Shown: positions 24,797 to 33,280, counted from the stretch's first letter. The stretch: 46,767 nt of DNA from Treponema sp. (GCA_031270205.1 JAISYA010000055.1:1-46767), one strand, 5' to 3'. Translations and numbers: made by a program. Notes: generated by a model from the sequence alone, not told the origin.

Positions 24797-25763
24797 ACGC
24801 CTGTATTATTTTTTTGATGAGGGGATTCCGCACCACATCGGCGGTATGGAGAAAGGCGAAATAAATCCCCTCCACCGCCCTGAGAATCTCCACGGCGTGG
24901 AGCAGCCCCGAATCCGTTTTGCGGGGCAGGTCTATCTGGGTGGCGTCCCCGGTGACCACCGCCCGCGCGCCCTGGCCGATTCTCGTCAGGAACATCTTCA
25001 TCTGCTCTTTGGTGGTGTTTTGGGCCTCGTCCAGAATCACCACGCAGTCGTTAAGGCTCCGGCCCCGCATATAGGCCAGCGGGGCGATTTCTATCGCCCT
25101 GGTTTCCTCCATGCGGCGGATCACTTCAAAAGGAATGAGGGATTCCATTGCGTCGTAGAGGGGCCGTAAGTAAGGATTGATTTTCTGCGTTAAGTCTCCG
25201 GGCAGGAAGCCCAGATTTTCGCCGGCCTCCACCACCGGCCGGGTGAGCACCAGTTTCCGCGCCTTTTTGGCGAGTACCAGCCGCAGGGCCTCGGCGATTG
25301 CAAGGTAGGTCTTTCCCGTCCCCGCGGGGCCCACGCAAAAACTGATGTCGCGGGAACGCATGCCCTGAATATAGGCCGCCTGGTTTTTGCTTCGGGGATA
25401 GACCCGGTGAAAACCGTGGGGTATCTGTATCATCGCGTCCCGGAAGGGACCGCCCCCCTGGGGCGCGCCTTCGGCCGGCCGGAAGACCGGTTCATTCCCG
25501 CCGGGGATCAGGGCTTCCGCCAACGCCTCGACGTACTCCGGCGAAGGGATTTCCCCTTCCTGAACCGCCGCGATAAGGCTGTCAATCATGGTCTTAAAAC
25601 ACCGGACACCGGCCTCGGCCCCTTCAAAACGGATCTCGTTCCCCCTGGCGGCTATCCGCCCCCCCAGGGAGCCTTCAATAACCTTCAGGTTTCCGTCATT
25701 CACGCCGCAGATACCCGACAACAGTTCCCCGCTGTCAAGCACAATGGTTATGCCTTCCTCCAA
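24777..25763 (-). CDS. phoH: PhoH-family ATPase
   Basis: 328 aa. The TTG start (with AGAGG 5 bases before) gives the expected N-terminus. The PhoH core has Walker A GPAGTGKTYLA near residue 145, 'RGRSLNDCVVILDEAQNTTK' as the Walker B block, and the conserved 'VVTGDATQIDLP'. PhoH proteins are cytoplasmic ATPases often paired with YbeY and thought to act in RNA metabolism. First gene of the phoH-pgpH-ybeY-corC operon. No strong promoter was found in the 200 bp upstream, which holds a REP-like element. Confidence 0.92.
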   Translation of the reverse strand: MEEGITIVLDSGELLSGICGVNDGNLKVIEGSLGGRIAARGNEIRFEGAEAGVRCFKTMIDSLIAAVQEGEIPSPEYVEALAEALIPGGNEPVFRPAEGAPQGGGPFRDAMIQIPHGFHRVYPRSKNQAAYIQGMRSRDISFCVGPAGTGKTYLAIAEALRLVLAKKARKLVLTRPVVEAGENLGFLPGDLTQKINPYLRPLYDAMESLIPFEVIRRMEETRAIEIAPLAYMRGRSLNDCVVILDEAQNTTKEQMKMFLTRIGQGARAVVTGDATQIDLPRKTDSGLLHAVEILRAVEGIYFAFLHTADVVRNPLIKKIIQAYDDQEI

Positions 25764-25857
25764 GTAAACCTCTAAGGAAAGAGTCTAAGCTCCCTTTGCG
25801 GACTCGTCAACTACCTCTTCCGTGCGGCCCGTGGTCATTCTTCCCCTCTTCCCTCTG

Positions 25858-25970
25858 GCAGCCTGTTGCGCTTGCTGCTAAAGCAGCCTGGCGGTTTGCA
25901 GGATAAAAAATCGCCTGAAGGCGATTTTTGGATTATAATGCGCGAAGCGCAGCAAACTGCCAGACCAATC
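25858..25970 (+). repeat. REP-like composite element, copy 3
   Basis: Starts GGCAGCCTGTTGCGCTTG, passes through GCTAAAGCAGCCTGG and the 10 bp terminator stem, and ends ATGCGCGAAGCGC and GCAAACTGCC. The ends are roughly inverted (GGCAG..TTGC against GCAAACTGCC). It occupies the gap between phoH and citXG. Confidence 0.7.
25906..25929. terminator. Bidirectional hairpin terminator candidate within the REP-like element
   Basis: AAAAATCGCC-TGAA-GGCGATTTTT, identical to 10936-10959. It lies just after the minus-strand citXG stop codon and would terminate the hydratase-cit operon. Confidence 0.65.
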
Positions 25971-25976
25971 AAGGCG

Positions 25977-27395
25977 TTACGCGCAAAGCCAATGCAAAAA
26001 AAGCGTCAGAGCGAGAATATCCGCGCAGCCGCCGGGACTGATGTTTTTCGAGATGAATTCCCTGTCCAGTTCCGCCGTGTATTCGGCCAGTTCCGCCTGA
26101 TGGGGATTTGACGCGAGAAAGGCCGCGGCGTTTTTTTGAATTTCCAAAAGGGTTTCTGGGTTGGAGCGGTGGATGATATTGGTATCGGTAACGGAGATGA
26201 GTAAACGCAGAAAGACCGCAAGCGCGGCGTCGTTCAGACCATAGCCGGCCTTGAGGTTTTGGCGCAGCAGGGGCAGGGCGTTCCGGACAGCCGGAAAACC
26301 CCGCGCGGCCTCTTCCCTGACCCCGCCGATCCCGTAACGCCTGTGAACAAGTTCCCCGTGTGAAAGTTCCCCGCCGGAAAAATCATCCGTTACGCGGCAT
26401 GTCATGGAGGCGATAAAATCGAGAATTGCTTCGGCGGCGATTTGTTCGCTGTGGCGAAAAAAAACGCCGAAAGCCGCGCTCGCAAGGCCGATGGAAAAAA
26501 TAAGGCCCCGGTGGGTGTTTGCGCCGCCCGTGGCTTCCAGCATCGCAAGTTCGGCAATTTTTCCGCCGGACCTGAGGGAATTGAACAGCGCCGCGGGGTG
26601 GGCGGGATCGGAAAGCGGCAGGGCGATCATTTTTTCCGGGGGGACTTTTGCCGCGTTAAAGCCCGCCACGGCGCAGCTGCGGAAACAGGGAATAATTGCC
26701 GCCGTCGAATCGATAAAGGAAAAAAAGTCCATGTCCCTGTGGGCGCCGTTGTTCATCCGGTCCACCAGTCCCGGCTTTGGGGTAACCGCGGCCTCGCCGA
26801 TGAGGGCTTTGAGCGCGGCAGCGGCAGTTAAATCCGCGAGACGTTCCCGCTGGAAGGCCGCCATAATGCCCGCCGCGGCGTTTCGCAGTTCTTCCGCGCT
26901 GTGCGCCCGGCTCCGCCCGCAGGCAAAAGCGCCGCCCCCACAAATAAGGCAGGACCGTCCCCGCGCTCCGAAATTATTACGCGAAATTTTTTCACCGTTC
27001 TGCCGCAGTACGTCGATATCAAAAAGCCTCCCCAAAGGATGACTGTCTTCTATCCTGACTGATATTTCCTTGAGTTTTTCAGGCGGATGCCCGGCCGCGA
27101 TAAAAGCGGCATACCCGCCGGCGGCCTCAAAGGTTTCCTCATGGACGATAGCGGCGTGTTCCGCGGCAAGGCTTAAACGGACAACCTTTAATTCTTCGCG
27201 GAAGGAACGGGCCGCCAGGGGAAAGCGCTTGTATTCGCCGGGCATGTTAAGCCCCAGGCAGAGCAGGGGGACGGCGTATTCGGCAAGCAGCTTTTTTTGC
27301 TTTTGCGCCTTTGCTTCCCGAAAGTTTAATACGTCTTCCAGGGAAACCCGCGCCGCGCCGGTGAAAAATCCGCTGTTGTCTCCGGTTTCTTTCAT
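25977..27395 (-). CDS. citXG: CitXG fusion: citrate lyase holo-ACP synthesis enzyme
   Basis: 472 aa, a natural fusion of two enzymes. Residues about 15-180 are CitX (apo-citrate lyase phosphoribosyl-dephospho-CoA transferase), with the closing signature 'GRSCLICGGGAFACGRSRAH'. Residues about 195-472 are CitG (triphosphoribosyl-dephospho-CoA synthase), with 'TPKPGLVDRMNNGAHRDMDF' and GGANTHRG. Together they make and attach the prosthetic group of the citrate lyase acyl carrier subunit CitD. The start overlaps the citC stop (ATGA). Genes citD, citE and citF are not in the window, which is unusual for this cluster. The final gene of the operon, it is followed by a terminator-bearing repeat. Confidence 0.9.
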   Translation of the reverse strand: MKETGDNSGFFTGAARVSLEDVLNFREAKAQKQKKLLAEYAVPLLCLGLNMPGEYKRFPLAARSFREELKVVRLSLAAEHAAIVHEETFEAAGGYAAFIAAGHPPEKLKEISVRIEDSHPLGRLFDIDVLRQNGEKISRNNFGARGRSCLICGGGAFACGRSRAHSAEELRNAAAGIMAAFQRERLADLTAAAALKALIGEAAVTPKPGLVDRMNNGAHRDMDFFSFIDSTAAIIPCFRSCAVAGFNAAKVPPEKMIALPLSDPAHPAALFNSLRSGGKIAELAMLEATGGANTHRGLIFSIGLASAAFGVFFRHSEQIAAEAILDFIASMTCRVTDDFSGGELSHGELVHRRYGIGGVREEAARGFPAVRNALPLLRQNLKAGYGLNDAALAVFLRLLISVTDTNIIHRSNPETLLEIQKNAAAFLASNPHQAELAEYTAELDREFISKNISPGGCADILALTLFLHWLCA

Positions 27396-28438
27396 CGCTT
27401 TTTATTCCCTGCCGGTAGAGGCTTTTCCAAAACTTCAGTTCCCGAACGTGTCAAATACCCAAAAGTCGCCGGGGGAACCAGTTCCCGTATTTCCGCCGTT
27501 TTGCCTTCGGCAAGCAGTTCCCGCACACGGCTCGCGCTGACCGCTTTTCCCCCGCTTGCGAGGCGCTCAATTTCAATCACCTCAATACCGTAACGCGGAA
27601 GGAATTCCCGCATCCTGCGGTTATATGCCGCCGTTAGCTGATCAAAAGGCTCCGTCCCCACAAAGCGGCATCTGATACCCATGGGTTTTGCGAAATGTTC
27701 CGCGAAGATTGCCAGGTCAAGAGTCATGTTTATATTGCAGGGCGATACGCTGTCTTTGAGAAAATAATCCGGAAAGGTCGCGGCGGAGATAAGATAGGGA
27801 CCGGTAGGATGGACCAGCGCGTTGGGAATATGGGAAGTTCCCGCCCTGACCAGCCGGTAACGGACATCAGCGGGGAAGGCGCTTTTGTTTTCAGAAACCA
27901 CAAAGATATGTAAAAGGGCGCATTGTTTGGCGGCGCTTTCGATAAGGTATTGATGACCATTGGTGAAGGGATTGCAGTTCATAATAATGGCGCCGGTTTT
28001 GCCTCCGGCTCCGTTAGCCGTCATTTTAGTGTTTCGGTTTTGCAGGGAAGCCACAAAATTGGTAATGCCGTTTTTCTCGTTTTCCATTAACATCACTTCG
28101 TCTGTTTTCGCTATTGTGTAGAAACCAAGGCTGCTGAAAAGCGGCTCGTTTTCCGGCCTGGTAAAAAGGAAAAGGTGAAAGATCCCGCCTCGGGCCGCTT
28201 CCTGAATAAGGCCGCTTACAATTCCCGCGGCAAGGCCCCTTTCCTGAAAATCTTTTGATACAGCGATACACTTGAGTACATTGCCGTCCAGCGATCCGGC
28301 CGCGGCGATCCGTTCATTTTCCACGAGGCAGATGGAAAAACCCACCCGTTCATCGTATTTCAGGCCGTTATGCGCCAGAAAGGCGCGAAGATCATCAAGG
28401 TCCTTTCCCCGAAACGGAAAACCGGTTCTGATTTCCAT
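27392..28438 (-). CDS. citC: [Citrate (pro-3S)-lyase] ligase
   Basis: 348 aa from the ATG at 28438, which has GAGGAGG upstream; the open frame extends 22 codons further without support. The N-terminal 120 residues form a GNAT-like domain ('CIAVSKDFQERGLAAGIVSG'). A nucleotidyltransferase domain follows, with 'IIMNCNPFTNGHQYLIESAA' (the NGHQY form of the HxGH motif) and a C-terminal 'VSASRVRELLAEG'. CitC acetylates the CitD prosthetic group using ATP and acetate, switching citrate lyase on. It overlaps citXG by four bases. An element E copy overlaps the 3' end of the gene. Confidence 0.92.
   Translation of the reverse strand: MEIRTGFPFRGKDLDDLRAFLAHNGLKYDERVGFSICLVENERIAAAGSLDGNVLKCIAVSKDFQERGLAAGIVSGLIQEAARGGIFHLFLFTRPENEPLFSSLGFYTIAKTDEVMLMENEKNGITNFVASLQNRNTKMTANGAGGKTGAIIMNCNPFTNGHQYLIESAAKQCALLHIFVVSENKSAFPADVRYRLVRAGTSHIPNALVHPTGPYLISAATFPDYFLKDSVSPCNINMTLDLAIFAEHFAKPMGIRCRFVGTEPFDQLTAAYNRRMREFLPRYGIEVIEIERLASGGKAVSASRVRELLAEGKTAEIRELVPPATFGYLTRSGTEVLEKPLPAGNKKR
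27418..27447. repeat. Dispersed palindromic element E, partial copy 4
   Basis: GAGGCTTTTCCAAAACTTCA followed by GTTCCCGAAC. It falls inside the last codons of citC, so the repeat has become part of the coding region or the match is partial by chance. Confidence 0.4.
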
Positions 28439-28448
28439 CAATGCCTCC

Positions 28449-29570
28449 TCAGCCGAAAATAAACACCAAAAAATTGATGATCTGGGGAAAAAGCGCCATG
28501 GCAATCACCGCGCGGAAAATCTGGATGATGATGACCGCCGTGTTTTCCACGCCAATATCCGCGGAACTCAGGGCAATGTCAGAAGCGCCCGCCGGGGTGG
28601 TTATCAACATTCCCTCTTTCCGGGTAAAACCGCAGGTACGGCTGAGGATTTTTCCCGTAACAAAACAGTTGATGATATACCCCGCGAGAATTGAAACGAC
28701 AGGCAGGGCAAGAAACCTGAATCCGATTACGTCGTCCATACTTATGGCGCTGCCGATATAGCATCCGCTCACGAGGAGGGCGATTTTCTTTACCCAGGGG
28801 GGAAGGTAGGCAAAATCAAACGCAAGCCGCAAAATCAGCGCCGCGACAAGGGAAAACAAAAAACTCCCCGCCGGAATGCCGCTCAAATCGCCGGCAAAAC
28901 CCGCGGCCACAGCTGCGGCCATGGTGCAGATAAAGGCTGCGGGCGACTTTACGCTTGACTTTATCCGCTTCATGCCCTGCGAAGGAGCGGCCTTTACGGC
29001 GCCGCCCCCCGCCATCGGCAATCCGGCCCGGGATTCGGCGGTTTTTTTTCGTTCTTCCGCTTTGACGCGCATGTTGTCATACGCGAAGATCATGGGGGGA
29101 AAAACGCCCACCCCCAAAATGTAGCGGGAAAGCTGGGCAAGGGCGACTTTGGGAGCGTCCGCGCCCATGGCGGCGGCGACAATGGGCGCGTCGGTAATGC
29201 CGCCGGGAATGACGCACATCAGGGCGGTCATGAGGTCTATGGGGCTTATGAAGTGAATAAGAGTCCCGATGCCGATGTTCAGCGTGAGGAAGCTAAGGAG
29301 CATGATGATCGTGGGCTTTATCACCAGGGGCAGGGATTTTATATCGCTTTTTTCCATGGAACAGCCGATCAGCGCGCCGGCGATAATCTGCACAAAAAAT
29401 CTGGTAGGCGAAGGCATATAGGCCGCGTTAAAAAAAACACTCAACAGGGCGGAGCCGAACATCGCGCCGATCCGCAGCCCGTTGGGAATTTTCAGAAAAA
29501 TGAAAACAAGGCCAAACGCCCCGCCCGCCAAAAGGGTGAGCGGGATGTTCAGCAGAATTAGCTGGGACAT
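28449..29570 (-). CDS. AbrB-family membrane transporter
   Basis: 373 aa with about 9-10 hydrophobic helices in two similar halves (residues about 1-170 and 210-373), a layout known from the AbrB/ammonia monooxygenase-like permease family. The first half has 'LMCVIPGGITDAPIVAAAMG' and the second 'GMLITTPAGASDIALSSADI', paired motifs that are the family hallmark. A charged cytoplasmic loop lies between the halves (about 165-205). Such proteins are often found next to tricarboxylate or organic acid genes. The substrate here may be citrate or a related acid, inferred only from the neighbours. No clear ribosome binding site precedes the ATG. Confidence 0.8.
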   Translation of the reverse strand: MSQLILLNIPLTLLAGGAFGLVFIFLKIPNGLRIGAMFGSALLSVFFNAAYMPSPTRFFVQIIAGALIGCSMEKSDIKSLPLVIKPTIIMLLSFLTLNIGIGTLIHFISPIDLMTALMCVIPGGITDAPIVAAAMGADAPKVALAQLSRYILGVGVFPPMIFAYDNMRVKAEERKKTAESRAGLPMAGGGAVKAAPSQGMKRIKSSVKSPAAFICTMAAAVAAGFAGDLSGIPAGSFLFSLVAALILRLAFDFAYLPPWVKKIALLVSGCYIGSAISMDDVIGFRFLALPVVSILAGYIINCFVTGKILSRTCGFTRKEGMLITTPAGASDIALSSADIGVENTAVIIIQIFRAVIAMALFPQIINFLVFIFG

Positions 29571-29582
29571 GTGCGCGTCAAG

Positions 29583-31871
29583 CTAATCTTGTTCGGAAGA
29601 GCGGGCGTAATAGTTGATAAGGCAGCCGTCTATCAGTATCTGCCGCTCGGTATCGGTAAGTTCGCCTAACGCGGCGCTTGTTTCGCTGATGCCGCCGCCA
29701 ATCACAAAGATACGAATGTTTTCCGTTTTTTCCTCCACCGCTTTTTTAATGTTCGGGAAAAACACGTAATCGCCCGGCTCAAAAGCTTTTTCATCCCTGA
29801 CCAGGAAAGGGAGTATTCCCCAGTTGATCAGGTTCGAGCGGTAACGCCTGGTTGCGTATTCCAGGGCGAGGTTCGCCGAAGCGCCGAGTACCCGCTGGCA
29901 GGACGCCGCCTGCTCCCGCGCGGAACCGTCGCCGGGCTTGCGGGCAAAAATGGCGCTGCCTATGCCCAGGGCCGAAAGTTCCAGGGCGGCGAATTCCGAA
30001 ATGCCCCGTATTTTTTTCAGCGCCGCGTCAATCCCGGCCGCCTCGATTCCTTTGCGGCGTTCTTCCTCAAAGCCCTGCACTTCCTTTGCCCGTTTCACAT
30101 AGCCGGGATCTTTTCGGCTTAACGTAAACTCGGCAAGCCGCAGGGGGTTTGAGCGGTATGACGCGGTTTCCCCTGAGGGAATAAGCTCGTCGGTAGTGGT
30201 TACCGGATCGGAGATATAGCTCACGATTTTGACGAGCAGATTATCCGGCAGGGCGGGCATCCTGGGCCAGTCCTTGATATTGGGGCCGAAAACCAGTTCG
30301 GTTTCGCCCAATGGATTGCCGGTTCCGTCGTACACCCGCTTGTCGTACACGCCCCGGTCAAAAAAGAATTTGTATTTGCCGCAGGGCGCGTCAATTTCGG
30401 TGGCGGCGGTTATCCTGCCGCCGTTAAGAGCGGTCGCGGCGATAGAACGGGCGTCCATCAAAGCCACAGACGCGATCTGCCCCTCGCCGGGCCTTGAGCC
30501 TTCCCGGTTGGGGAAATTGCGGGTAATGTGGCGCAGCGAAAGCTCACCGTTGGCCGGAGTATCCCCCGCGCCGAAACAGGGACCGCAGAAGGCTTCCCGA
30601 ATCAGCGCGCCGGCGCTCATAAGACGCTCCGCCGCGCCGTTCCGCACCAGTTCCAGCCAGGTGGGCTGGCTTTCGGGGTACACGCTTAAGGTAAAGTTGC
30701 CGTTGCCGATAGATCCCCCTTTGAGGATATCCGCCGCGGCCATGATGTTTTCGAATATGCCGCCGGAGCAGCCCGCAATTACCGCCTGCTCCGCCCAGAC
30801 CCCGCCGCCGCGGTACTTTTCCGCAAGGCCGAGTTTAAGCCCCGGCGCGCCCAGTGTCTTGAGGCCGTCTTCCTCAACCTTCGCCAAAATGTCCCCGGCG
30901 TTTTGCTGCAGCTCTTTAATGGTAAATACATTACTCGGATGAAACGGCAGGGCGATACAAGGCTCGATCTTTGAGAGGTCCACATATACAAGGCCGTCGT
31001 AATAGGCAGTTTCGGCGGGTTTAAGTTCCCGGTAATCAGCGGGACGCCCGCGGGCCTCAAGATAATCCTTTACTGCGGCGTCGGTCTGCCAGATCGAGGT
31101 CCAGCAGGTGGTTTCGGTAGTCATCACGTCAATGCCGTTACGGAAATCCACGGACAGTTTTGCCACGCCGTCGCCGACGAATTCCATCACCTTGTTTTTC
31201 ACATAACCGTTTTTGAACACCGCGGCGATTATCGCCAGCGCCACATCGTGGGGGCCGACGCCTTTCGCGACTTCCCCGCTTAAATAAACCGCCACTATCT
31301 GCGGATAAGCGATGTCGTAAGTTCTGCCCACCAGCTGCTTGGCAAGCTCGCCGCCGCCCTCGCCAACGGCCATGGTTCCCAGCGCCCCGTAGCGGGTGTG
31401 GCTGTCCGAGCCGAGGATCATCTTGCCGCAGCCGGCCATCATTTCGCGGTTGTAGGTGTGGATTACCGCCAACTGGGACGGCACGTACACGCCGCCGTAC
31501 TTTTTTGCCGCGGACAGGGCGAATACGTGGTCGTCCTGATTGATCGTCCCTCCTACGGCGCAGAGACTGTTGTGGCAGTTGGTTAGCACGTAGGGCATGG
31601 GGAAGCGCTTCATGCCGCTGGCCCTGGCGGTCTGCACTATGCCCACATAGGTGATGTCATGGGAAGTGAGCGAATCGAATGTAAGCCGCAGGTTCCGTTC
31701 GTCCCCGCTGTTATGGCTCGATAAAATCCCGTGGGCAATGGCGCCCTTCCGGGCATCTTCTTTGGAAACGGATACGCCCAGGCGTCCCAGTTTGGCCCCC
31801 GCCCCGGCGTCGTCTTTTATAATTTCAGAACCCCGGACAAGATAGGCTCCTGAATCGTACAGTTCAATCAT
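29583..31871 (-). CDS. Aconitase-family hydratase (YbhJ-like)
   Basis: 762 aa. Aconitase signatures are present: 'GSDSHTRYGALGTMAVGEGG', an iron-sulphur ligand cysteine in 'AGCSGGIF', two more in 'FCGPCFGAGDTP', and 'RNFPNREGSRPGEGQIASVA' as the substrate-binding motif. The C-terminal swivel domain (about 560-740) contains 'NLALEYATRRYRSNLINWGI'. The overall form is closer to the uncharacterised YbhJ-type hydratases than to AcnA or AcnB. It is likely a 4Fe-4S hydro-lyase on a tricarboxylate or similar acid. It heads an operon with a permease, citC and citXG, so citrate or an isomer is the natural guess. The ATG follows AGGAGG. Confidence 0.85.
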   Translation of the reverse strand: MIELYDSGAYLVRGSEIIKDDAGAGAKLGRLGVSVSKEDARKGAIAHGILSSHNSGDERNLRLTFDSLTSHDITYVGIVQTARASGMKRFPMPYVLTNCHNSLCAVGGTINQDDHVFALSAAKKYGGVYVPSQLAVIHTYNREMMAGCGKMILGSDSHTRYGALGTMAVGEGGGELAKQLVGRTYDIAYPQIVAVYLSGEVAKGVGPHDVALAIIAAVFKNGYVKNKVMEFVGDGVAKLSVDFRNGIDVMTTETTCWTSIWQTDAAVKDYLEARGRPADYRELKPAETAYYDGLVYVDLSKIEPCIALPFHPSNVFTIKELQQNAGDILAKVEEDGLKTLGAPGLKLGLAEKYRGGGVWAEQAVIAGCSGGIFENIMAAADILKGGSIGNGNFTLSVYPESQPTWLELVRNGAAERLMSAGALIREAFCGPCFGAGDTPANGELSLRHITRNFPNREGSRPGEGQIASVALMDARSIAATALNGGRITAATEIDAPCGKYKFFFDRGVYDKRVYDGTGNPLGETELVFGPNIKDWPRMPALPDNLLVKIVSYISDPVTTTDELIPSGETASYRSNPLRLAEFTLSRKDPGYVKRAKEVQGFEEERRKGIEAAGIDAALKKIRGISEFAALELSALGIGSAIFARKPGDGSAREQAASCQRVLGASANLALEYATRRYRSNLINWGILPFLVRDEKAFEPGDYVFFPNIKKAVEEKTENIRIFVIGGGISETSAALGELTDTERQILIDGCLINYYARSSEQD

Positions 31872-31968
31872 TTAATTCCTCCTGCGTTGATTCAAATATA
31901 CCAAAAGAAAGAAAAAAAATCACCTGTTACGGGGAAATCCCCAGGGACAAGCGCATAGAAATGGAAAA

Positions 31969-31987
31969 GCGGAAAAACCACGGACCA
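31969..31987 (+). repeat. Left inverted flank of the 31.97-33.38 kb island
   Basis: GCGGAAAAACCACGGACCA. Its reverse complement, with one extra T, occurs at 33359-33378. The two copies enclose the small OM-protein gene, its promoter, a fold-back element and a terminator. Confidence 0.6.
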
Positions 31988-32032
31988 TTACCAAAGGTTC
32001 CCTGGACCGCACGGACAACCCAATTCCGCAAG

Positions 32033-32051
32033 TTGTTCAAAAAACGAACAA
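32033..32051. promoter_or_regulatory. Dyad in the 666 bp intergenic region
   Basis: TTGTTC-AAAAAAC-GAACAA, a perfect 6 bp inverted repeat. It is about 160 bp upstream of the minus-strand hydratase start and could be a regulator site for that operon. The rest of 31872-32320 shows no supportable gene. Confidence 0.35.
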
Positions 32052-32325
32052 CATTTCCCGCTTTTTTCATGTTTTCCCGCCGCAATTCCCCTTTTTACCG
32101 TGTCCTTGCCCCAATTTGCGTACCCTAAACCCGTTCCAGCCGGATTTTACGAATAAAAAACCGGAATTCCCTCCTTAATTTTCCTTCTTTTCCTCCTGTT
32201 CTTCGCGGGTTTTTCGAATTTCCCTTTGTAAAAGAATAAAGCGCTCCCCGCACGCTCTCCGGCGACGGGTGAGCGTACCACTCTTATGGGAGCCGCGATT
32301 TTTTGTGTTTTCTATAACATTATTG

Positions 32326-32354
32326 TTGACAAAAAAAAAAAAACAATCTATGTT
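32326..32354 (+). promoter_or_regulatory. Promoter with a 13-A tract in the spacer
   Basis: TTGACA (32326-32331), 17 bp spacer, TATGTT (32349-32354). Thirteen consecutive A bases run from 32331 to 32343, beginning with the last base of the -35 box. Any gain or loss of an A would change the -35 to -10 distance. Confidence 0.65.
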
Positions 32355-32467
32355 GTTTGTAGTCGGTGATCAACCGAAGGGCGATTGCCGAAAGCCGCCG
32401 CGTCGCGGTGGGAATTGGGGTACAAGGGGGAACCCGTAACGGGTAAGGATCCTGCGGTCTGTCAAGG

Positions 32468-32488
32468 CCGCGCCCTGTCAGGGCGCGG
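32468..32488 (+). other. Strong GC hairpin in the 5' leader
   Basis: CCGCGCCCTG-T-CAGGGCGCGG: fully self-complementary about one base, with no T-run after it, so not a typical terminator. It lies between the promoter at 32326 and the start at 32538. Smaller hairpins (ACCCG-TAA-CGGGT) precede it. The leader of about 180 nt looks structured, but no known riboswitch was recognised. Confidence 0.5.
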
Positions 32489-32537
32489 GATCGTCCCCTG
32501 AGTATATAATTGGAAATTTATTTTTTCGGAGGATTGT

Positions 32538-33101
32538 ATGAAAAGGTTGGTTGGCTTGTTTCTTTTGGTTGTGTGTTTTGGCGGTTCAGTCTTTGCTTTT
32601 GACATTATGAGTTATCCACCGCCGGTCTCAGAGGGAGATATCCTTATTGATGCGGGTCTTGGTATAGGAATTGGTTTTCCCGGGACTTTGAAAATTCCCC
32701 CACTCTTTGTTCAGGCGGAATATGCCCTTCCAAAGGTTCCCCTTTCGGTTGGCGGTGGGGTTACCTTTTGGCAGAATGGATACAGTATCGGAGCTGGTAG
32801 TTATAGTGTAGATTATACATTTAACTATCTGGCAATTTTAACACGGGCTAACTGGCATTGGGGCTTCGACATCAGTTGGCTGGATTTCTATACCGGTTTA
32901 TCCCTTGGTTACAATGCGTTCTGGATGGATTATAAATTAGGTTCCGCTTATGGTTCTGGTTATAGTCCAGTAGCATATAATTATGGAGGAATTGGTTACG
33001 GTGTTCAAGTTGGGGCGCATTTTTATTTCACCAAAAACATTGGCGCGATAGTGGAAATTGGTTACCCAGTGATGCGGGTGGGACTTGCGTTTAAGCTATA
33101 A
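32538..33101 (+). CDS. Small exported outer-membrane-like protein
   Basis: 187 aa. It has a clear signal peptide (LVGLFLLVVCFGGSVFA) cut before FDIMS. The mature part of about 165 residues is rich in Gly, Tyr and Phe in alternating strands, such as 'VPLSVGGGVTFWQNGYSIGA', 'FYTGLSLGYNAFWMDY' and 'GVQVGAHFYFTKNIGAIVEI', ending '..GLAFKL'. This fits an 8-strand outer-membrane barrel; the family is not recognised. The GC content is lower than its neighbours. GGAGG precedes the ATG. Fold-back element C follows its stop by 11 bp, and inverted repeats flank the whole unit, so it may have arrived as a cassette. Its promoter has a homopolymer tract. Confidence 0.7.
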   Translation: MKRLVGLFLLVVCFGGSVFAFDIMSYPPPVSEGDILIDAGLGIGIGFPGTLKIPPLFVQAEYALPKVPLSVGGGVTFWQNGYSIGAGSYSVDYTFNYLAILTRANWHWGFDISWLDFYTGLSLGYNAFWMDYKLGSAYGSGYSPVAYNYGGIGYGVQVGAHFYFTKNIGAIVEIGYPVMRVGLAFKL

Positions 33102-33112
33102 AGTAAAAAATA

Positions 33113-33216
33113 CGGCGCACTACAGGACCGTATATGCTTTTCTGCCTTACGGCAGACTGGGCCAGTAGGCGGCTCGGGCTACGAAAAACCGTAGCTGGGC
33201 TGCGTCCTTTGTGCGA
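33113..33216. repeat. Fold-back element C (attC-like)
   Basis: The arms GCGCACTACAGGAC (33115-33128) and GTCCTTTGTGCG (33204-33215) enclose two hairpins, CTGCC-TTA-CGGCAG and CTACG-AAAAAC-CGTAG. CCAGTAGGCGGCTCGGG (33162-33178) is identical to a block of element A, as is GTATATGCTT beside the left arm. In both elements the block has the same orientation relative to the adjacent gene and lies right after its stop. Confidence 0.65.
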
Positions 33217-33246
33217 TTTTTCTCTTTAATCCCCTGGGGTTTAATT

Positions 33247-33275
33247 CCCCGCCCTCTGCGGCGGGGATTTTTTTT
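33247..33275 (+). terminator. Rho-independent terminator
   Basis: CCCCGCC-CTCTGC-GGCGGGG followed by A and eight T: a 7 bp GC stem with a 6-base loop. It ends transcription of the small OM-protein gene after fold-back element C. Confidence 0.85.
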
Positions 33276-33280
33276 GAGCC

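Noticed and set aside
32355..32537. Known riboswitch in the leader of the small OM-protein gene
   Set aside because: Several hairpins are visible but no conserved core of a cobalamin, TPP, SAM or other riboswitch could be matched by eye.
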